DNA of 64,000 nt, taken from Pontibacter korlensis (GTDB taxonomy: Bacteria > Bacteroidota > Bacteroidia > Cytophagales > Hymenobacteraceae). Below, one piece after another: positions 8,443 through 17,486 of the stretch. A model generated the notes under the pieces. That model did not search any database, was not told the origin of the DNA, and saw only the letters and a list, made by a program, of their open reading frames with translations. The position numbers and the translations under genes are program-made. Position 1 is the stretch's first letter; every line of letters begins with the position of its first letter. The DNA is taken from positions 2,942,001-3,006,000 of the forward strand of contig NZ_CP009621.1 of NCBI RefSeq assembly GCF_000973725.1, written 5' to 3'.

Positions 8443-9612
8443 TTAAACATAAATCGCTTGGGCTTTGTCGCGCAGGTTGTAAGCAGAAGCCATCACCTCG
8501 CCATAAGCTCCGGCTGTACGAATGGCAATTAGGTCGCCGCGGTTCGTTTCTGGTAGCATTACCGCCTTACCGAAGCAGTCGCTCGATTCGCAGATTGGAC
8601 CAACCACATCGTAACGAACCTCTTGCTTTTCGCTTGTAAGGTTCTCAATCTTGTGATAAGACTGATATAGCGCAGGGCGGATCAATTCTGTCATACCAGC
8701 ATCGAGTATCGCAAAATTGGTAGTTACGCCACTTTTGATGTAAAGTACTCTCGAAATAAGCGTACCACACTGTGCTACCAGTGCACGGCCTAATTCAAAA
8801 TGAACCTGCTGTCCTGGTCTTAGCTCCAGAAACTGATTGAATAGTGAAAAATAAGCAGCAAAATCAGGTATTGGATTCTCCTCTGGATGGTAATAATCCA
8901 CACCAAGGCCTCCGCCAACGTTGATATGCTCCAGTTCAATGTTTCGAGCCAAGAACCATTCCTGAAACTCATTTACGCGTGTGCACAGGTTTTTGAAAAC
9001 AGTCAGATCGGTGATCTGTGAGCCAATATGAAAGTGGATACCGATCAGCTCTACATGTTTTAGCTGCTGTAGAAGCTCTATTACACTCTCCAACTCCCAG
9101 GCATTGATACCAAACTTGTTCTCCTCCAGGCCTGTGGTGATATACTTGTGCGTGTTGGCATTTACGTTTGGGTTAATGCGTAGCGCTACACGGGCAACAG
9201 TGTTTTTCTGCTCTGCCAGTTCGTTCAGTACCTCCAGTTCGTGCTTCGACTCACAGTTAAAGCAGAAAATATCCTGATCCAGGGCGTAATTAATCTCCTC
9301 GTCGGACTTACCCACGCCCGCAAATACAACCTCCTTCGGCGAAAAACCATTCTCAATAGCCGCTTTAACTTCATTGCCGCTCACGCAATCGGCACCAAAG
9401 CCATGCTGGCGCATTTGCTCAAGTACAGGAGCATTTGCATTGGCTTTAAGGGCATAGTGAACATGAAAATTATACTTCTCAGCCTCTTGCTGTGCAGACT
9501 GAAGTGTCTGGCGCAATAGGTTCAGGTCGTATACATAAAACGGAGTAGCATGTTGCTTTAGCTGCTCCGGGTTAAGGTTAAGCATGTGCTTCGTTTCTAT
9601 TAAAGATGCCAT
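8443..9612 (-). CDS. lysA: Diaminopimelate decarboxylase
   Basis: LysA decarboxylates meso-diaminopimelate to lysine, a PLP-dependent fold-III reaction. The PLP lysine lies in HYALKAN (K56 counting from 9612). HFHIGSQ and GGGLGVDY form the barrel signature, and the C-terminal domain carries CESSD and GAYGEVMASAYN, which complete the active site across the dimer. Two ATG starts are possible: 9612, or 9585 (MLNLNPEQ), which reduces the overlap with lysC from 35 to 8 nt. It follows lysC on the same strand, giving an aspartokinase-lysine operon. Confidence 0.94.
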   Translation of the reverse strand: MASLIETKHMLNLNPEQLKQHATPFYVYDLNLLRQTLQSAQQEAEKYNFHVHYALKANANAPVLEQMRQHGFGADCVSGNEVKAAIENGFSPKEVVFAGVGKSDEEINYALDQDIFCFNCESKHELEVLNELAEQKNTVARVALRINPNVNANTHKYITTGLEENKFGINAWELESVIELLQQLKHVELIGIHFHIGSQITDLTVFKNLCTRVNEFQEWFLARNIELEHINVGGGLGVDYYHPEENPIPDFAAYFSLFNQFLELRPGQQVHFELGRALVAQCGTLISRVLYIKSGVTTNFAILDAGMTELIRPALYQSYHKIENLTSEKQEVRYDVVGPICESSDCFGKAVMLPETNRGDLIAIRTAGAYGEVMASAYNLRDKAQAIYV

Positions 9613-10909
9613 CGTTCAGTTTTGTTAAGGCCTCAACTTTATCTGATGTGTTGATAAGGAGGCTGATATTGTTTTTACTTCCGCCGTAAGAGATCATGCG
9701 CAGCGGGATTTGCTGCAATGATTCAAAGATGGCAAGGCCAGATCCACTTCGCTCTGAGATAAAATCGCCTACTACGCAGATAATGGTCTGGTCTTGGTCT
9801 ACTTCCACCTGACCGAACTCTTTCAGTTCTGCCACAATCTGGTCCAGGAACTTATCATTATCTACAGTCAGTGACACCGCCACCTCAGAAGTGGTGATCA
9901 TATCTATAGGTGTCTTATACCTTTCGAACACCTCAAACACGCTACGCAGGAAACCATAAGCCAGCAGCATACGGCCTGACTTTATTTTGATGGCTGTGAT
10001 GCCATCCTTTGCAGCTACAGCCTTTATCTTACCACTTTGGGTAGTTGCACTGATAGTGGTGCCTCTTGCCTGCGGCTCCATTGTATTGAGCAGCTTAACC
10101 GGAATGTTTTTCTGCTTGGCTGGCTGCACACTGCTTGGATGCAAAATTTTGGCACCAAAGTAAGCTAGTTCAGCCGCCTCGTCGAAAGAAAGCTCCGCGA
10201 TAGGATAGGTATTCTTCACCACGCGAGGATCATTATTATGCATGCCGTCTATGTCGGTCCAGATCTGAATCTCTTCAGCATTCACAGCGGCACCAATCAG
10301 GGAGGCAGAGTAATCAGAGCCACCGCGCTTCAGGTTGTCTATCTCTCCAAATGTATTGCGGCAGATATAGCCTTGCGTTACAAACAGCTCTACTCCAGGA
10401 TATTTCTCCAGCTCTTTCTTCAGCTGCTTAGCAATGTAGTCGTTATCTGGCTCCTCGTTTTCATCAATCTTCATGAAATTAAGGGCAGGCAGCAACACAG
10501 AGTTTATACCCTGTTCTTCCAGGAAAAACTGAAAGAGGGCTGTGCTCAGGAGCTCACCCTGCGCCAATACTGCACGCTCCTCATGTATTGTGAAGAGGTC
10601 CAGGGTGAAAGCTGTAAGATACTCGAAGTGCTGTGTCAGCAGATCGTTTGCCTGTTTTTTCTTATCGTCGGAGGTGTAGAGTTCCTCTACCACCTGTTTA
10701 TATTTATCGTGCAGGGCTTTTATCAAAGCCTTTGCTTCGTCGTTTTTATTCTGATACAGCGTTTCTGCTATTTGCACCAACGCATTGGTAGTGCCCGACA
10801 TAGCCGATAGCACCACAATTTTTGGCTCACCATTCTGGATGAGCGAGGCAACAGCCTTCATTCTCTCAGCTGACCCTACGGAGGTACCGCCGAACTTGAG
10901 TATTTTCAT
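9578..10909 (-). CDS. lysC: Aspartate kinase
   Basis: This enzyme phosphorylates aspartate, the first step to lysine, threonine and methionine. The N-terminal kinase motif MKILKFGGTSVGSAERM is intact. LKRGGSDYSASLIGAAVNAEEIQIWTDIDGM and ADPRVV-like NNDPRVVKNTYPI mark the amino-acid kinase core to about residue 285. Two ACT domains follow (about 300-440, including MITTSEVAVSLTVD), implying feedback control by an end-product amino acid. At 443 aa it is a monofunctional class-I-type aspartokinase. Overlap with lysA suggests its main product flow is to lysine and cell wall. Confidence 0.94.
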   Translation of the reverse strand: MKILKFGGTSVGSAERMKAVASLIQNGEPKIVVLSAMSGTTNALVQIAETLYQNKNDEAKALIKALHDKYKQVVEELYTSDDKKKQANDLLTQHFEYLTAFTLDLFTIHEERAVLAQGELLSTALFQFFLEEQGINSVLLPALNFMKIDENEEPDNDYIAKQLKKELEKYPGVELFVTQGYICRNTFGEIDNLKRGGSDYSASLIGAAVNAEEIQIWTDIDGMHNNDPRVVKNTYPIAELSFDEAAELAYFGAKILHPSSVQPAKQKNIPVKLLNTMEPQARGTTISATTQSGKIKAVAAKDGITAIKIKSGRMLLAYGFLRSVFEVFERYKTPIDMITTSEVAVSLTVDNDKFLDQIVAELKEFGQVEVDQDQTIICVVGDFISERSGSGLAIFESLQQIPLRMISYGGSKNNISLLINTSDKVEALTKLNDGIFNRNEAHA

Positions 10910-11004
10910 TCAGGTGACTAAAAAATGAATTATAGAACTCTACAAAAGTAGCAAAAATGATGGTAATAAGTCTGTTAAGATAGGAGTGGTTCTCTAATTA
11001 ACAA

Positions 11005-11033
11005 AAAAGACCGGTAATAAGAGCCAGTCTTTT
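11005..11033 (-). terminator. Intrinsic terminator of the surface-protein gene
   Basis: AAAAGAC (11005-11011) pairs with GTCTTTT (11027-11033), with an inner GG/CC pair and a nine-base loop. Reading leftwards, a run of six T residues follows. It lies directly downstream of the stop codon at 11063. Confidence 0.8.
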
Positions 11034-11062
11034 CAAGAAGTATGTTATTCAATTTCGAGAGG

Positions 11063-12142
11063 CTACTTCCTTATCACTTTAGCTGTTTGGTTGATAGCCT
11101 TTGTCTGCAAACGCAGGATGTACATACCGGTGCTTATTCCCTTGAGTGGGAGATTAAGCTCATTCAGACCCGGCTTCAGCTGCACAGTAGCTCTGTGTAC
11201 CTGTCGCCCCTGCATATCCGTCAGGTCTATACTTGCTTCTTCTGCCGTACCAGAGAAGACTTCAATAGATACCTCCTGCTCAAATGGATTAGGCCACACC
11301 TTCAGCGTATTTTCTTGAGCATTTTGTCCACCCTTACGCACAGCCACTACATTGCTGTAGGCAAACTCACCATCAAAATCTATTTGCTTCAGGCGGTAGT
11401 AAGTTGTGCCCGAGAAGTATTCTGAGTCTACGAAAGAGTAATGCTGTGGCTGAACGGTTGTACCTGCACCGGCCACCGTGCCAATTGGGCTAAACTGTTT
11501 GCCATCAGCACTACGCTCCACCACAAACGCTTTGTTGTTTTCTTCTGAAGCTGTGAGCCATTGCAGTTTAACCTGGCTCTGCTGCACCGCCGCTCTGAAA
11601 TATACTAGTTCTACCGGAAGAGGGACAATAGCTGGTGAGTCACCGTAAATGCGCAGTACTATATCCGTTAAGGTAGTCCTGTTATATTGATCCGTAAGGC
11701 GAATAGAAAGTGGGTAAGTACCTTCTACTAAATTAGCAGGATTTACTACTGAGATATTGCCACTAGTACTGGATATGGTTGTGCCAGGAGGTAATGTTCC
11801 ACGCTCAATGGAGGCAGAATTAATTGTTCCATCCGGATCTGAGGCTGTGGCAATTACTTCATTTTGTCTGTACTCGTCTCTATACTTTGGCACCGCTAAC
11901 GTATAGCTTGCATCGCAGTTCACAATTATAGTTACCTCACTGGCTGCTGTATAGGGAGTGCTGCTACAGTCAGTCCTCACTGTCCATCGGAAAACATAAG
12001 TGCCTGGAGTCAAATTGCCTGCAGTAGCATTAGGATTGGTTGTGGAACTGAATGAAGCAGTAGTAGGCCCATTTACTTGAGACCAAGTTCCTGTACCTGA
12101 AGTTACAGCATTGGCTTGAAGCACTGTTGAAGTACCGCACAC
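11063..12142 (-). CDS. C-terminal part of a T9SS-sorted surface protein (after frameshift)
   Basis: This frame has no start of its own beyond a GTG, and no signal peptide. It is the continuation of the protein begun at 13836. It encodes immunoglobulin/PKD-like material (GTWSQVNGPTTASFSS, GTYVFRWTV), a cadherin-like segment, then a typical type IX secretion C-terminal domain. That domain begins VKLQWLTASEENNKAFVVERSADG and ends with KVWPNPFEQEV, STGMYILRL and KVIRK. The T9SS domain directs export across the outer membrane and surface attachment. Joining to the upstream piece requires skipping two bases (or one missing base) near 12190. The frame stays open and protein-like upstream of 12142 to about there. 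Confidence 0.75.
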   Translation of the reverse strand: MCGTSTVLQANAVTSGTGTWSQVNGPTTASFSSTTNPNATAGNLTPGTYVFRWTVRTDCSSTPYTAASEVTIIVNCDASYTLAVPKYRDEYRQNEVIATASDPDGTINSASIERGTLPPGTTISSTSGNISVVNPANLVEGTYPLSIRLTDQYNRTTLTDIVLRIYGDSPAIVPLPVELVYFRAAVQQSQVKLQWLTASEENNKAFVVERSADGKQFSPIGTVAGAGTTVQPQHYSFVDSEYFSGTTYYRLKQIDFDGEFAYSNVVAVRKGGQNAQENTLKVWPNPFEQEVSIEVFSGTAEEASIDLTDMQGRQVHRATVQLKPGLNELNLPLKGISTGMYILRLQTKAINQTAKVIRK

Positions 12143-12183
12143 ATTCTGGGTACTGCCAGCGTTTGAAGTTGCTGCATTGTTGG

Positions 12184-13836
12184 TTACCTCACTGAGCCGT
12201 TCCTGTAAAGTACAAGGTTGCCTGCTTGTGTACCTCCATTAAAGTTTATTGTAACAGTTATTGAGCTTAGGTTTGTTGGTACTTCAGTAGTGCTGTTGGA
12301 GCTTGTACTGTTTGTAACACTGTTGTAAGTAACACCTGTAATAGACACAGTGTGAGGGTTCGAAGTAGAGTTGCCTCCCGTACTGTAGCATAACTGATTC
12401 GACCGTAAGGATTGACAGCCAATAGCATTTCCATTTGCATCAGTTGGAGTGGCCGTAATAACATAGCTGTTGTTTTGAGCTACACCAAGTGCACTTGGTG
12501 CGTTTGTTGATGATGCTGGAAATGCTGTTCCAGCAGTTAGGTTTAAAACAGGTGTGCTTTGAGAAGTACCTGTTGTTAAGTTGTAAACCGTTATTATTTG
12601 GTTACCGCTAAAGCTAGGGTTGAGCACAAGGTATCTGGTTCCTGTGGTACTTGTGATGCCTGTCAGTCTTGGAACGGGTGTTGCAGTACAGATACCTGTT
12701 GAGACTGTAACTGCATTCGATGAAGGCGAAACACTTTTACCAGTTGCTGTTACTGTAGCAGTTATTACAGTACCGGCACTCAGTAAAGAACTAGAAATGC
12801 CGGAGAGCGTCCAGGTGCCGTTTTCTGCAACTGTAGTTGTGCCTATAGAAGTTGGTGTTCCCCCATTCACACTCCCAAAGACAGTGATAGTTGACCCTGC
12901 TACCTCCGTGGAGGTACCTGTTATAGAAGTACTATTAGCTAGTATTGGACTTGCTAGAGTAGGAGGGGAGGAAGCTACTGGAGGGAAGCCTGACGTTTGC
13001 AGGGTACTCAAAGTTGTCGCTGGAAAAGCGTTAATCAATGCTTTCCAAGCAGCTGGTGCATCATAGTTATAAGCTTGAAAATTAACACCACCCACATCGG
13101 ACACTGTACCAGTTATACCACTTTGTGCGCTTGTTATTGTGATGCCGCTCATACGTAGGGGAGTAGAAGCAATAATACCTCCATTGAGTGCTGTAAGCGG
13201 TACATAAAAATCGTAAAAATAGTCAGCATCGCCCCCGCTCCTGGAAGCAGCTACAGAACGCTGAGAGTACTGGTCAATAGAGCCTGTAAAAATGGTGCTG
13301 CTGCCAGTTAGGGTATGCCTTATAACCTGCACTGCAAAATTTGCAGCCAAGAGCACCTCATACTCAAAGCCGGGGTTGACACCAGTCCCGTTAAAATCGT
13401 TATTGCTGTCAATCAATACGCTGTAGCCTTTAGAGGCTGTTGAAGAACTACCCAATCTTATTCGGAATAAAAGATTTGTGCCATCAAAGTATGCTGCTAT
13501 TGGAGATCCAGTAAAAGCAGATGTCGCAGTAGGGGTCGCTAAATCTGTATGTCCCCCTCCAGAACCTGTGTTAAGGTCGCTAATGGGTTCTGTTGTTAGT
13601 GCAGGAAAAGGCCTATAAGCTATCTCACTTACATTCACACCTTCATCGTTTGTACCCCTAAATCCAGCTCTTGAGACGGATACATATCCATCACCGTTGG
13701 GGTCCAGTACTTTTGTGCCACTACTAGTTGCTGGCTTATAAATAAGGCCGGGGGGTTGTGCTACTGCTGACGTATGCAGTAGTAGTAACACAGCAAGTAC
13801 TCCTTTGATTATTCTGTCAAAGCTAACTATCTTCAT
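12184..13836 (-). CDS. N-terminal part of a secreted T9SS surface protein
   Basis: The 550-codon frame begins with a signal peptide (GVLAVLLLLHTSAVAQ). A conserved-looking domain follows (about residues 28-270: GTKVLDPNGDGYVSVS, RIRLGSSSTASKGYSVLIDSNNDF, DADYFYDFYVPLTAL). Thr/Ser-rich Ig-like repeats then follow (STSITGTSTEVAGSTITVFG). It stops abruptly at NLVLYRNGSVR. The sequence beyond continues the same repeat type in another frame and ends in a T9SS sorting domain, so one gene of about 925 codons appears broken by a frameshift near 12190. Its substrate or binding role is unknown. Confidence 0.75.
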   Translation of the reverse strand: MKIVSFDRIIKGVLAVLLLLHTSAVAQPPGLIYKPATSSGTKVLDPNGDGYVSVSRAGFRGTNDEGVNVSEIAYRPFPALTTEPISDLNTGSGGGHTDLATPTATSAFTGSPIAAYFDGTNLLFRIRLGSSSTASKGYSVLIDSNNDFNGTGVNPGFEYEVLLAANFAVQVIRHTLTGSSTIFTGSIDQYSQRSVAASRSGGDADYFYDFYVPLTALNGGIIASTPLRMSGITITSAQSGITGTVSDVGGVNFQAYNYDAPAAWKALINAFPATTLSTLQTSGFPPVASSPPTLASPILANSTSITGTSTEVAGSTITVFGSVNGGTPTSIGTTTVAENGTWTLSGISSSLLSAGTVITATVTATGKSVSPSSNAVTVSTGICTATPVPRLTGITSTTGTRYLVLNPSFSGNQIITVYNLTTGTSQSTPVLNLTAGTAFPASSTNAPSALGVAQNNSYVITATPTDANGNAIGCQSLRSNQLCYSTGGNSTSNPHTVSITGVTYNSVTNSTSSNSTTEVPTNLSSITVTINFNGGTQAGNLVLYRNGSVR

Positions 13837-14166
13837 CTTTTCCCTTGGCTTTAGCTATAAAAGGATTATTGTCCTAATTGATATAGAACTATAAACTTTT
13901 TGCATGCTAATAAGGCAAGATGCTTTCCAGAATCTGCTGATGCTATTTCGAAGTAGGCAAAGTCCTGTCTTTTTTTGTGAGTATGCCTATTTTTAATTGG
14001 ATTGTGAGTAGTGGTAAATAAAGTTGCAACTTTAAGCAACTATGGTATTTGGTAGAGTGATAACCAAAAGTCTACTTCCTAGAATAACGATTCTCAAAAA
14101 GGGAATATAGGGTGCTTGACAAAAAATATGCCTAAGCTTGTAAAGGGGCGGTTCTTTAAGAAAAGC
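13837..14166. other. Gene-free spacer
   Basis: About 330 A+T-rich bases lie between the surface-protein start and the ketoacyl-synthase stop, both on the minus strand. It must hold the promoter of the surface protein and the end of the biotin operon. I see no clear terminator, structured RNA or small ORF. Confidence 0.5.
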
Positions 14167-15360
14167 TTATATTGGGGATACAATAACACTGGCAGCATTG
14201 CCACCAAAACCAGCTGCATTTATCATTATTCGGTTAATATTATGGGTATCCTGTTGTTGAAGCTGGTTAGGATAAGGTATAGAAGAAAACTGCTGCTGTT
14301 GAAGTATATGAAGGGCGTACTGCAGACTAAGCGCACCAGAGGCACCCAGCGTATGGCCAACAAGCCACTTATTAGTAGTGATTACAGGAGCATTATCTTG
14401 AAAAACAGCTTGTATTGCGGCTAACTCAGCCCTATCTCCGGCACGGGTGCCTGGGGTGTGGGTAATAATCAAGTCTACCTGTCGGTCATCTTCAGGCAAC
14501 TGTGCCAGGGCTTGGCGCATAGATTTCTGGAAATTGATACCTTCAGCAGAAATACCTGTTTTGCTAACCAGTTTCTCAAAACCCAATCCCACTGCCTCCA
14601 CCGATATTGCTCCTTTTGCTGGTTCTTGTATCTGCTCCAGAGCAAAAACTGCTGCTCCTTCACCCAAAATGAAGGTGTTTTGCTTTTCCTGCGCATAAGG
14701 CTGGCAAGGGTAGGGCTGTCCACTAAGCCTGGAGTATATGCCTACAGCTTTCATCTGAGCTATAGTAAAGTCGGTAAGCGGAGCCTCAGTGCCGCCTGCA
14801 AGATAACGCTTAGCCATTCCGGCCTTCAGCCATGCTACCCCGTTCGCAATAGCCATTAGCGCTGTGCTGCAGGTAATAGAGTGGCTAATTTGGCCACCGC
14901 CAGCATTTACGGCATGGGCTACCCAACTAGAAAGATTGCCTAAGGTAGTGGTGGGGGAGGCGCTGGATGATAAAGTATCCTGTTGAAAAGCTTCAAAGTG
15001 ATGTTCAAACAATCCGGTTGCCCCACGCGACGAGCCGATGTTCACCGCCAGGTCATCATCGACAGGAGCATTCTCTTTTAACCACCCCGCCTGTTCCGCT
15101 GCCTGTCTTGCGGCAAAAACCGCCATGAGCACCGAGCGATCCAACTGCCGGTAAGTAGGGTTGGCCTCCATGAGAAGCTGAAGTTGCCTTTCTGCCTCAG
15201 CAGTTAGAGCAGCCACAGGCGTTGGAGTGCCTTGGTGGAGTATAGCTTTAAACGCGGGTGTGCCTGAAGTATAAGCTGCCGCAGTAGAGGTGCTGTCGTA
15301 ACCAAGAGGAGAGATAGCACCATAGCCCTTGATGATGATGTGTTTATTCGTCGCTTTCAA
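14167..15360 (-). CDS. Beta-ketoacyl synthase at the end of the biotin operon
   Basis: This 397-residue KAS-fold enzyme of the FabF/FabB type condenses acyl and malonyl units on ACP. The catalytic Cys164 lies in SITCSTALMA. The two active-site His residues lie in IITHTPGTRAGD and WLVGHTLGASGALS. GEGAAVFALEQ and the glycine-rich NAAGFGGNAASVIV tail are typical. It diverges from housekeeping FabF and is slightly short. As last gene of bioB-F-D-A-KAS it probably helps build the pimeloyl chain of biotin, but that is inferred from position. A secondary-metabolite role is less likely because no ACP or ketoreductase is nearby. Confidence 0.85.
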   Translation of the reverse strand: MKATNKHIIIKGYGAISPLGYDSTSTAAAYTSGTPAFKAILHQGTPTPVAALTAEAERQLQLLMEANPTYRQLDRSVLMAVFAARQAAEQAGWLKENAPVDDDLAVNIGSSRGATGLFEHHFEAFQQDTLSSSASPTTTLGNLSSWVAHAVNAGGGQISHSITCSTALMAIANGVAWLKAGMAKRYLAGGTEAPLTDFTIAQMKAVGIYSRLSGQPYPCQPYAQEKQNTFILGEGAAVFALEQIQEPAKGAISVEAVGLGFEKLVSKTGISAEGINFQKSMRQALAQLPEDDRQVDLIITHTPGTRAGDRAELAAIQAVFQDNAPVITTNKWLVGHTLGASGALSLQYALHILQQQQFSSIPYPNQLQQQDTHNINRIMINAAGFGGNAASVIVSPI

Positions 15361-15398
15361 ATCGTAGGCAAAGTTAAGCGATAGATGGGAAGTTTTGG

Positions 15399-15440
15399 CC
15401 TTGGCGGCTGTTTATGATGAGAGCGTATCAGCCGCCAAGG
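15399..15440. repeat. Perfect 12-bp inverted repeat between bioA and KAS
   Basis: CCTTGGCGGCTG (15399-15410) is complementary to CAGCCGCCAAGG (15429-15440) with an 18-nt loop, in the 117-nt gap inside the biotin operon. There is no U-tract on either side, so an RNA processing or stability hairpin is more likely than a full terminator. Confidence 0.6.
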
Positions 15441-15477
15441 AGTATTGGTATGTTTTAACTAGTTGCGAGTATCGGCA

Positions 15478-16794
15478 TTAATCGTGCAGCATGTCCAGGT
15501 CCGGGCGCGGGTGGTGCCGCCTGCCTGTAACGATCTCCTGCATCCCGAGTATGGTTTGGTAAATCTGCTCCAGTTGTTCGTTAGTAATGCAGTAAGGCGG
15601 GATAACGTAAATAATGTTACCCAGCGGACGAAGAATCACACCGTTGTCGATGCCGAAGCTATAGAGCGTGTCGCGCAGCTCGCTGAAATAGGAGGTTCCA
15701 CCGTCTTCAAACTCCACAGCCAGAATAGTACCCTGCTGCCGTACTTCCAGCACCTGCGGCAGGTCTTTTATACTTTGGGCAAAGTCTGCGTGTCGCTGCC
15801 CAATACGCTGTATGCTTTCTTGAGTCTCCGGCTGCAAGAGCAGGTCCATACTGGCCAGGCCGGCGGCGCAGGCCACGGGGTTAGCTGTATAGCTGTGCCC
15901 GTGAAAAAGGGTCTTGCTCTTGTCCTCGTGCAGAAATGCTTCGTAAATTTTCTCACTACAGGAAGTCACGCCTAAGGCCATGGTACCGCCTGTCAAGCCT
16001 TTCGACAGGCATACCATATCAGGCTTCTGCTGCAGGTAATCAGTGGCGAAAGTGCGGCCTGTGCGGCCAAAGCCAGTCATTACCTCATCGGCAATAGTTA
16101 GTATGTTGTTTTTCTGGCAAATCTCAAGCAGTTGGTTCAGTACTTCTGGCGTGTACATAACCATTCCGGCTGTGCCCAGTACCAGTGGCTCATAGATGAA
16201 AGCTGCAACATCACCCTCCTGCGCAAAAGCTTCCAATTGCTTCAGCGTTTCCTGCTCATTACCGGCTGTGGGAACATCTATGAAAGCTACCTCAAACAAA
16301 TATGACCAAAATGGAGCTGTAAAGGCACTACGGGCACTTACCGACATGGCACCAAAGGTGTCGCCGTGGTAGCTATCGCGGAAGGCAACAATTTTTCTCT
16401 TGGGTGTGCCGATGTTGTTCCAGTATTGTATGGCCATTTTCATGGCGACCTCTACTGCAGTAGAGCCGTTATCAGAGTAAAAGATGCGACGCTGGTTTTG
16501 TGGAAGTATTTGCAGCAAGCGCTCAGCAAAGGTAACTGCGGCCGTATGTGTAAAGCCTGCAAAAATGACGTGCTCCAGTGTTTGAAGCTGCTCGGTTACT
16601 TTTTCTGCAATATAAGGATGTGCGTGCCCGTGCAGGTTGACCCACCAAGAGGCTACGGCGTCGATATAAGTCTGGCCATCCTCTGAAAACAAAAGCGCCC
16701 CCTCGCCCCGAACAATCGGAATAGGAAGCGCTGCTGTTTTCATTTGAGTATAAGGATGCCAGATAACGTTATGATCACGTTCGGCTAAATTCAT
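15478..16794 (-). CDS. bioA: Adenosylmethionine-8-amino-7-oxononanoate aminotransferase
   Basis: BioA transfers an amino group, normally from S-adenosylmethionine, to KAPA to give diaminopelargonate, using PLP. The 438-residue protein has the class-III aminotransferase layout: IWHPYTQMKT near the start (the BioA hallmark), DNGSTAVEVAMKMA, RDSYHGDTFGAMSVS, and the PLP lysine in SKGLTGGTMALGVT. The C-terminus contains GNIIYVIPPYCIT. It lies between bioD and the KAS gene on the same strand, third enzyme of the KAPA-to-biotin branch. Confidence 0.95.
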   Translation of the reverse strand: MNLAERDHNVIWHPYTQMKTAALPIPIVRGEGALLFSEDGQTYIDAVASWWVNLHGHAHPYIAEKVTEQLQTLEHVIFAGFTHTAAVTFAERLLQILPQNQRRIFYSDNGSTAVEVAMKMAIQYWNNIGTPKRKIVAFRDSYHGDTFGAMSVSARSAFTAPFWSYLFEVAFIDVPTAGNEQETLKQLEAFAQEGDVAAFIYEPLVLGTAGMVMYTPEVLNQLLEICQKNNILTIADEVMTGFGRTGRTFATDYLQQKPDMVCLSKGLTGGTMALGVTSCSEKIYEAFLHEDKSKTLFHGHSYTANPVACAAGLASMDLLLQPETQESIQRIGQRHADFAQSIKDLPQVLEVRQQGTILAVEFEDGGTSYFSELRDTLYSFGIDNGVILRPLGNIIYVIPPYCITNEQLEQIYQTILGMQEIVTGRRHHPRPDLDMLHD

Positions 16795-16871
16795 ATTCAG
16801 TTATTGTTGAGTGGATGAGTATAAACCACCGTACTAACAGTGTGTAAAGTCTCTCCTATAGGTTATCTCTT

Positions 16872-17486
16872 CTATAAATACCCTTCAAATGTTTTTGCGT
16901 ACTCTGCTACAGTGTCTTTGCAGAAATCAGCTTCCTGGCGGATGGAAGGCAGGCGGCGTAAGCCAGTATACTTCACAATAAAGTCCTCGGAAGTAGTATT
17001 TTCCTCTCCATTAAAGATGATACCTGCTACCGGAATTTTGCGGTAGCGTAGTACTTCTGCTGTAAGTAGCGTATGGTTAATGCTGCCAAGGTAGTTGCGG
17101 GATACCAACACTACCTCCAGGCCAAGTTGCTGCACCAGGTCCAGTACAAGGTATCTTTTATTTAAAGGCACCATCAGACCACCAGCTCCCTCTACTATCA
17201 GGTTGTTTTGGGTTTCAGGCAGGCGTAGTCCTTTCACATCGATCTCTACACCCTCAGCAGCAGCAGCCTTATGAGGCGATGCTGCCATTTTGAGGCGGTA
17301 TGCCTCCGGATGAAATACCGAATGCTCATTAGAAACCAGACTCTTTACAGTGTCTGTATCCGTGAAGTCCAAGCCACCCGCTTGCACAGGTTTCCAGTAG
17401 TCGGCTTGCAGGGCTTCGGTAAGTATGGCTGCGGCAACTGTTTTGCCAACGTCCGTTCCGATGCCTGTTACAAAATATTGTTTCAT
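16872..17486 (-). CDS. bioD: Dethiobiotin synthase
   Basis: BioD closes the ureido ring of dethiobiotin using CO2 and ATP. The N-terminal P-loop is TGIGTDVGKT (residues 7-16). KPVQAGG and VEGAGGLMVPLN are family motifs for substrate and metal binding. At 204 aa it is slightly shorter than average but complete. Its ATG overlaps the bioF stop by 4 nt (ATGA type), showing translational coupling, and bioA follows after 77 nt. Confidence 0.94.
   Translation of the reverse strand: MKQYFVTGIGTDVGKTVAAAILTEALQADYWKPVQAGGLDFTDTDTVKSLVSNEHSVFHPEAYRLKMAASPHKAAAAEGVEIDVKGLRLPETQNNLIVEGAGGLMVPLNKRYLVLDLVQQLGLEVVLVSRNYLGSINHTLLTAEVLRYRKIPVAGIIFNGEENTTSEDFIVKYTGLRRLPSIRQEADFCKDTVAEYAKTFEGYL

Noticed and set aside
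10238..10810. 190-codon plus-strand ORF inside lysC
   Set aside because: Complement of the conserved aspartokinase domain with no start context or family.
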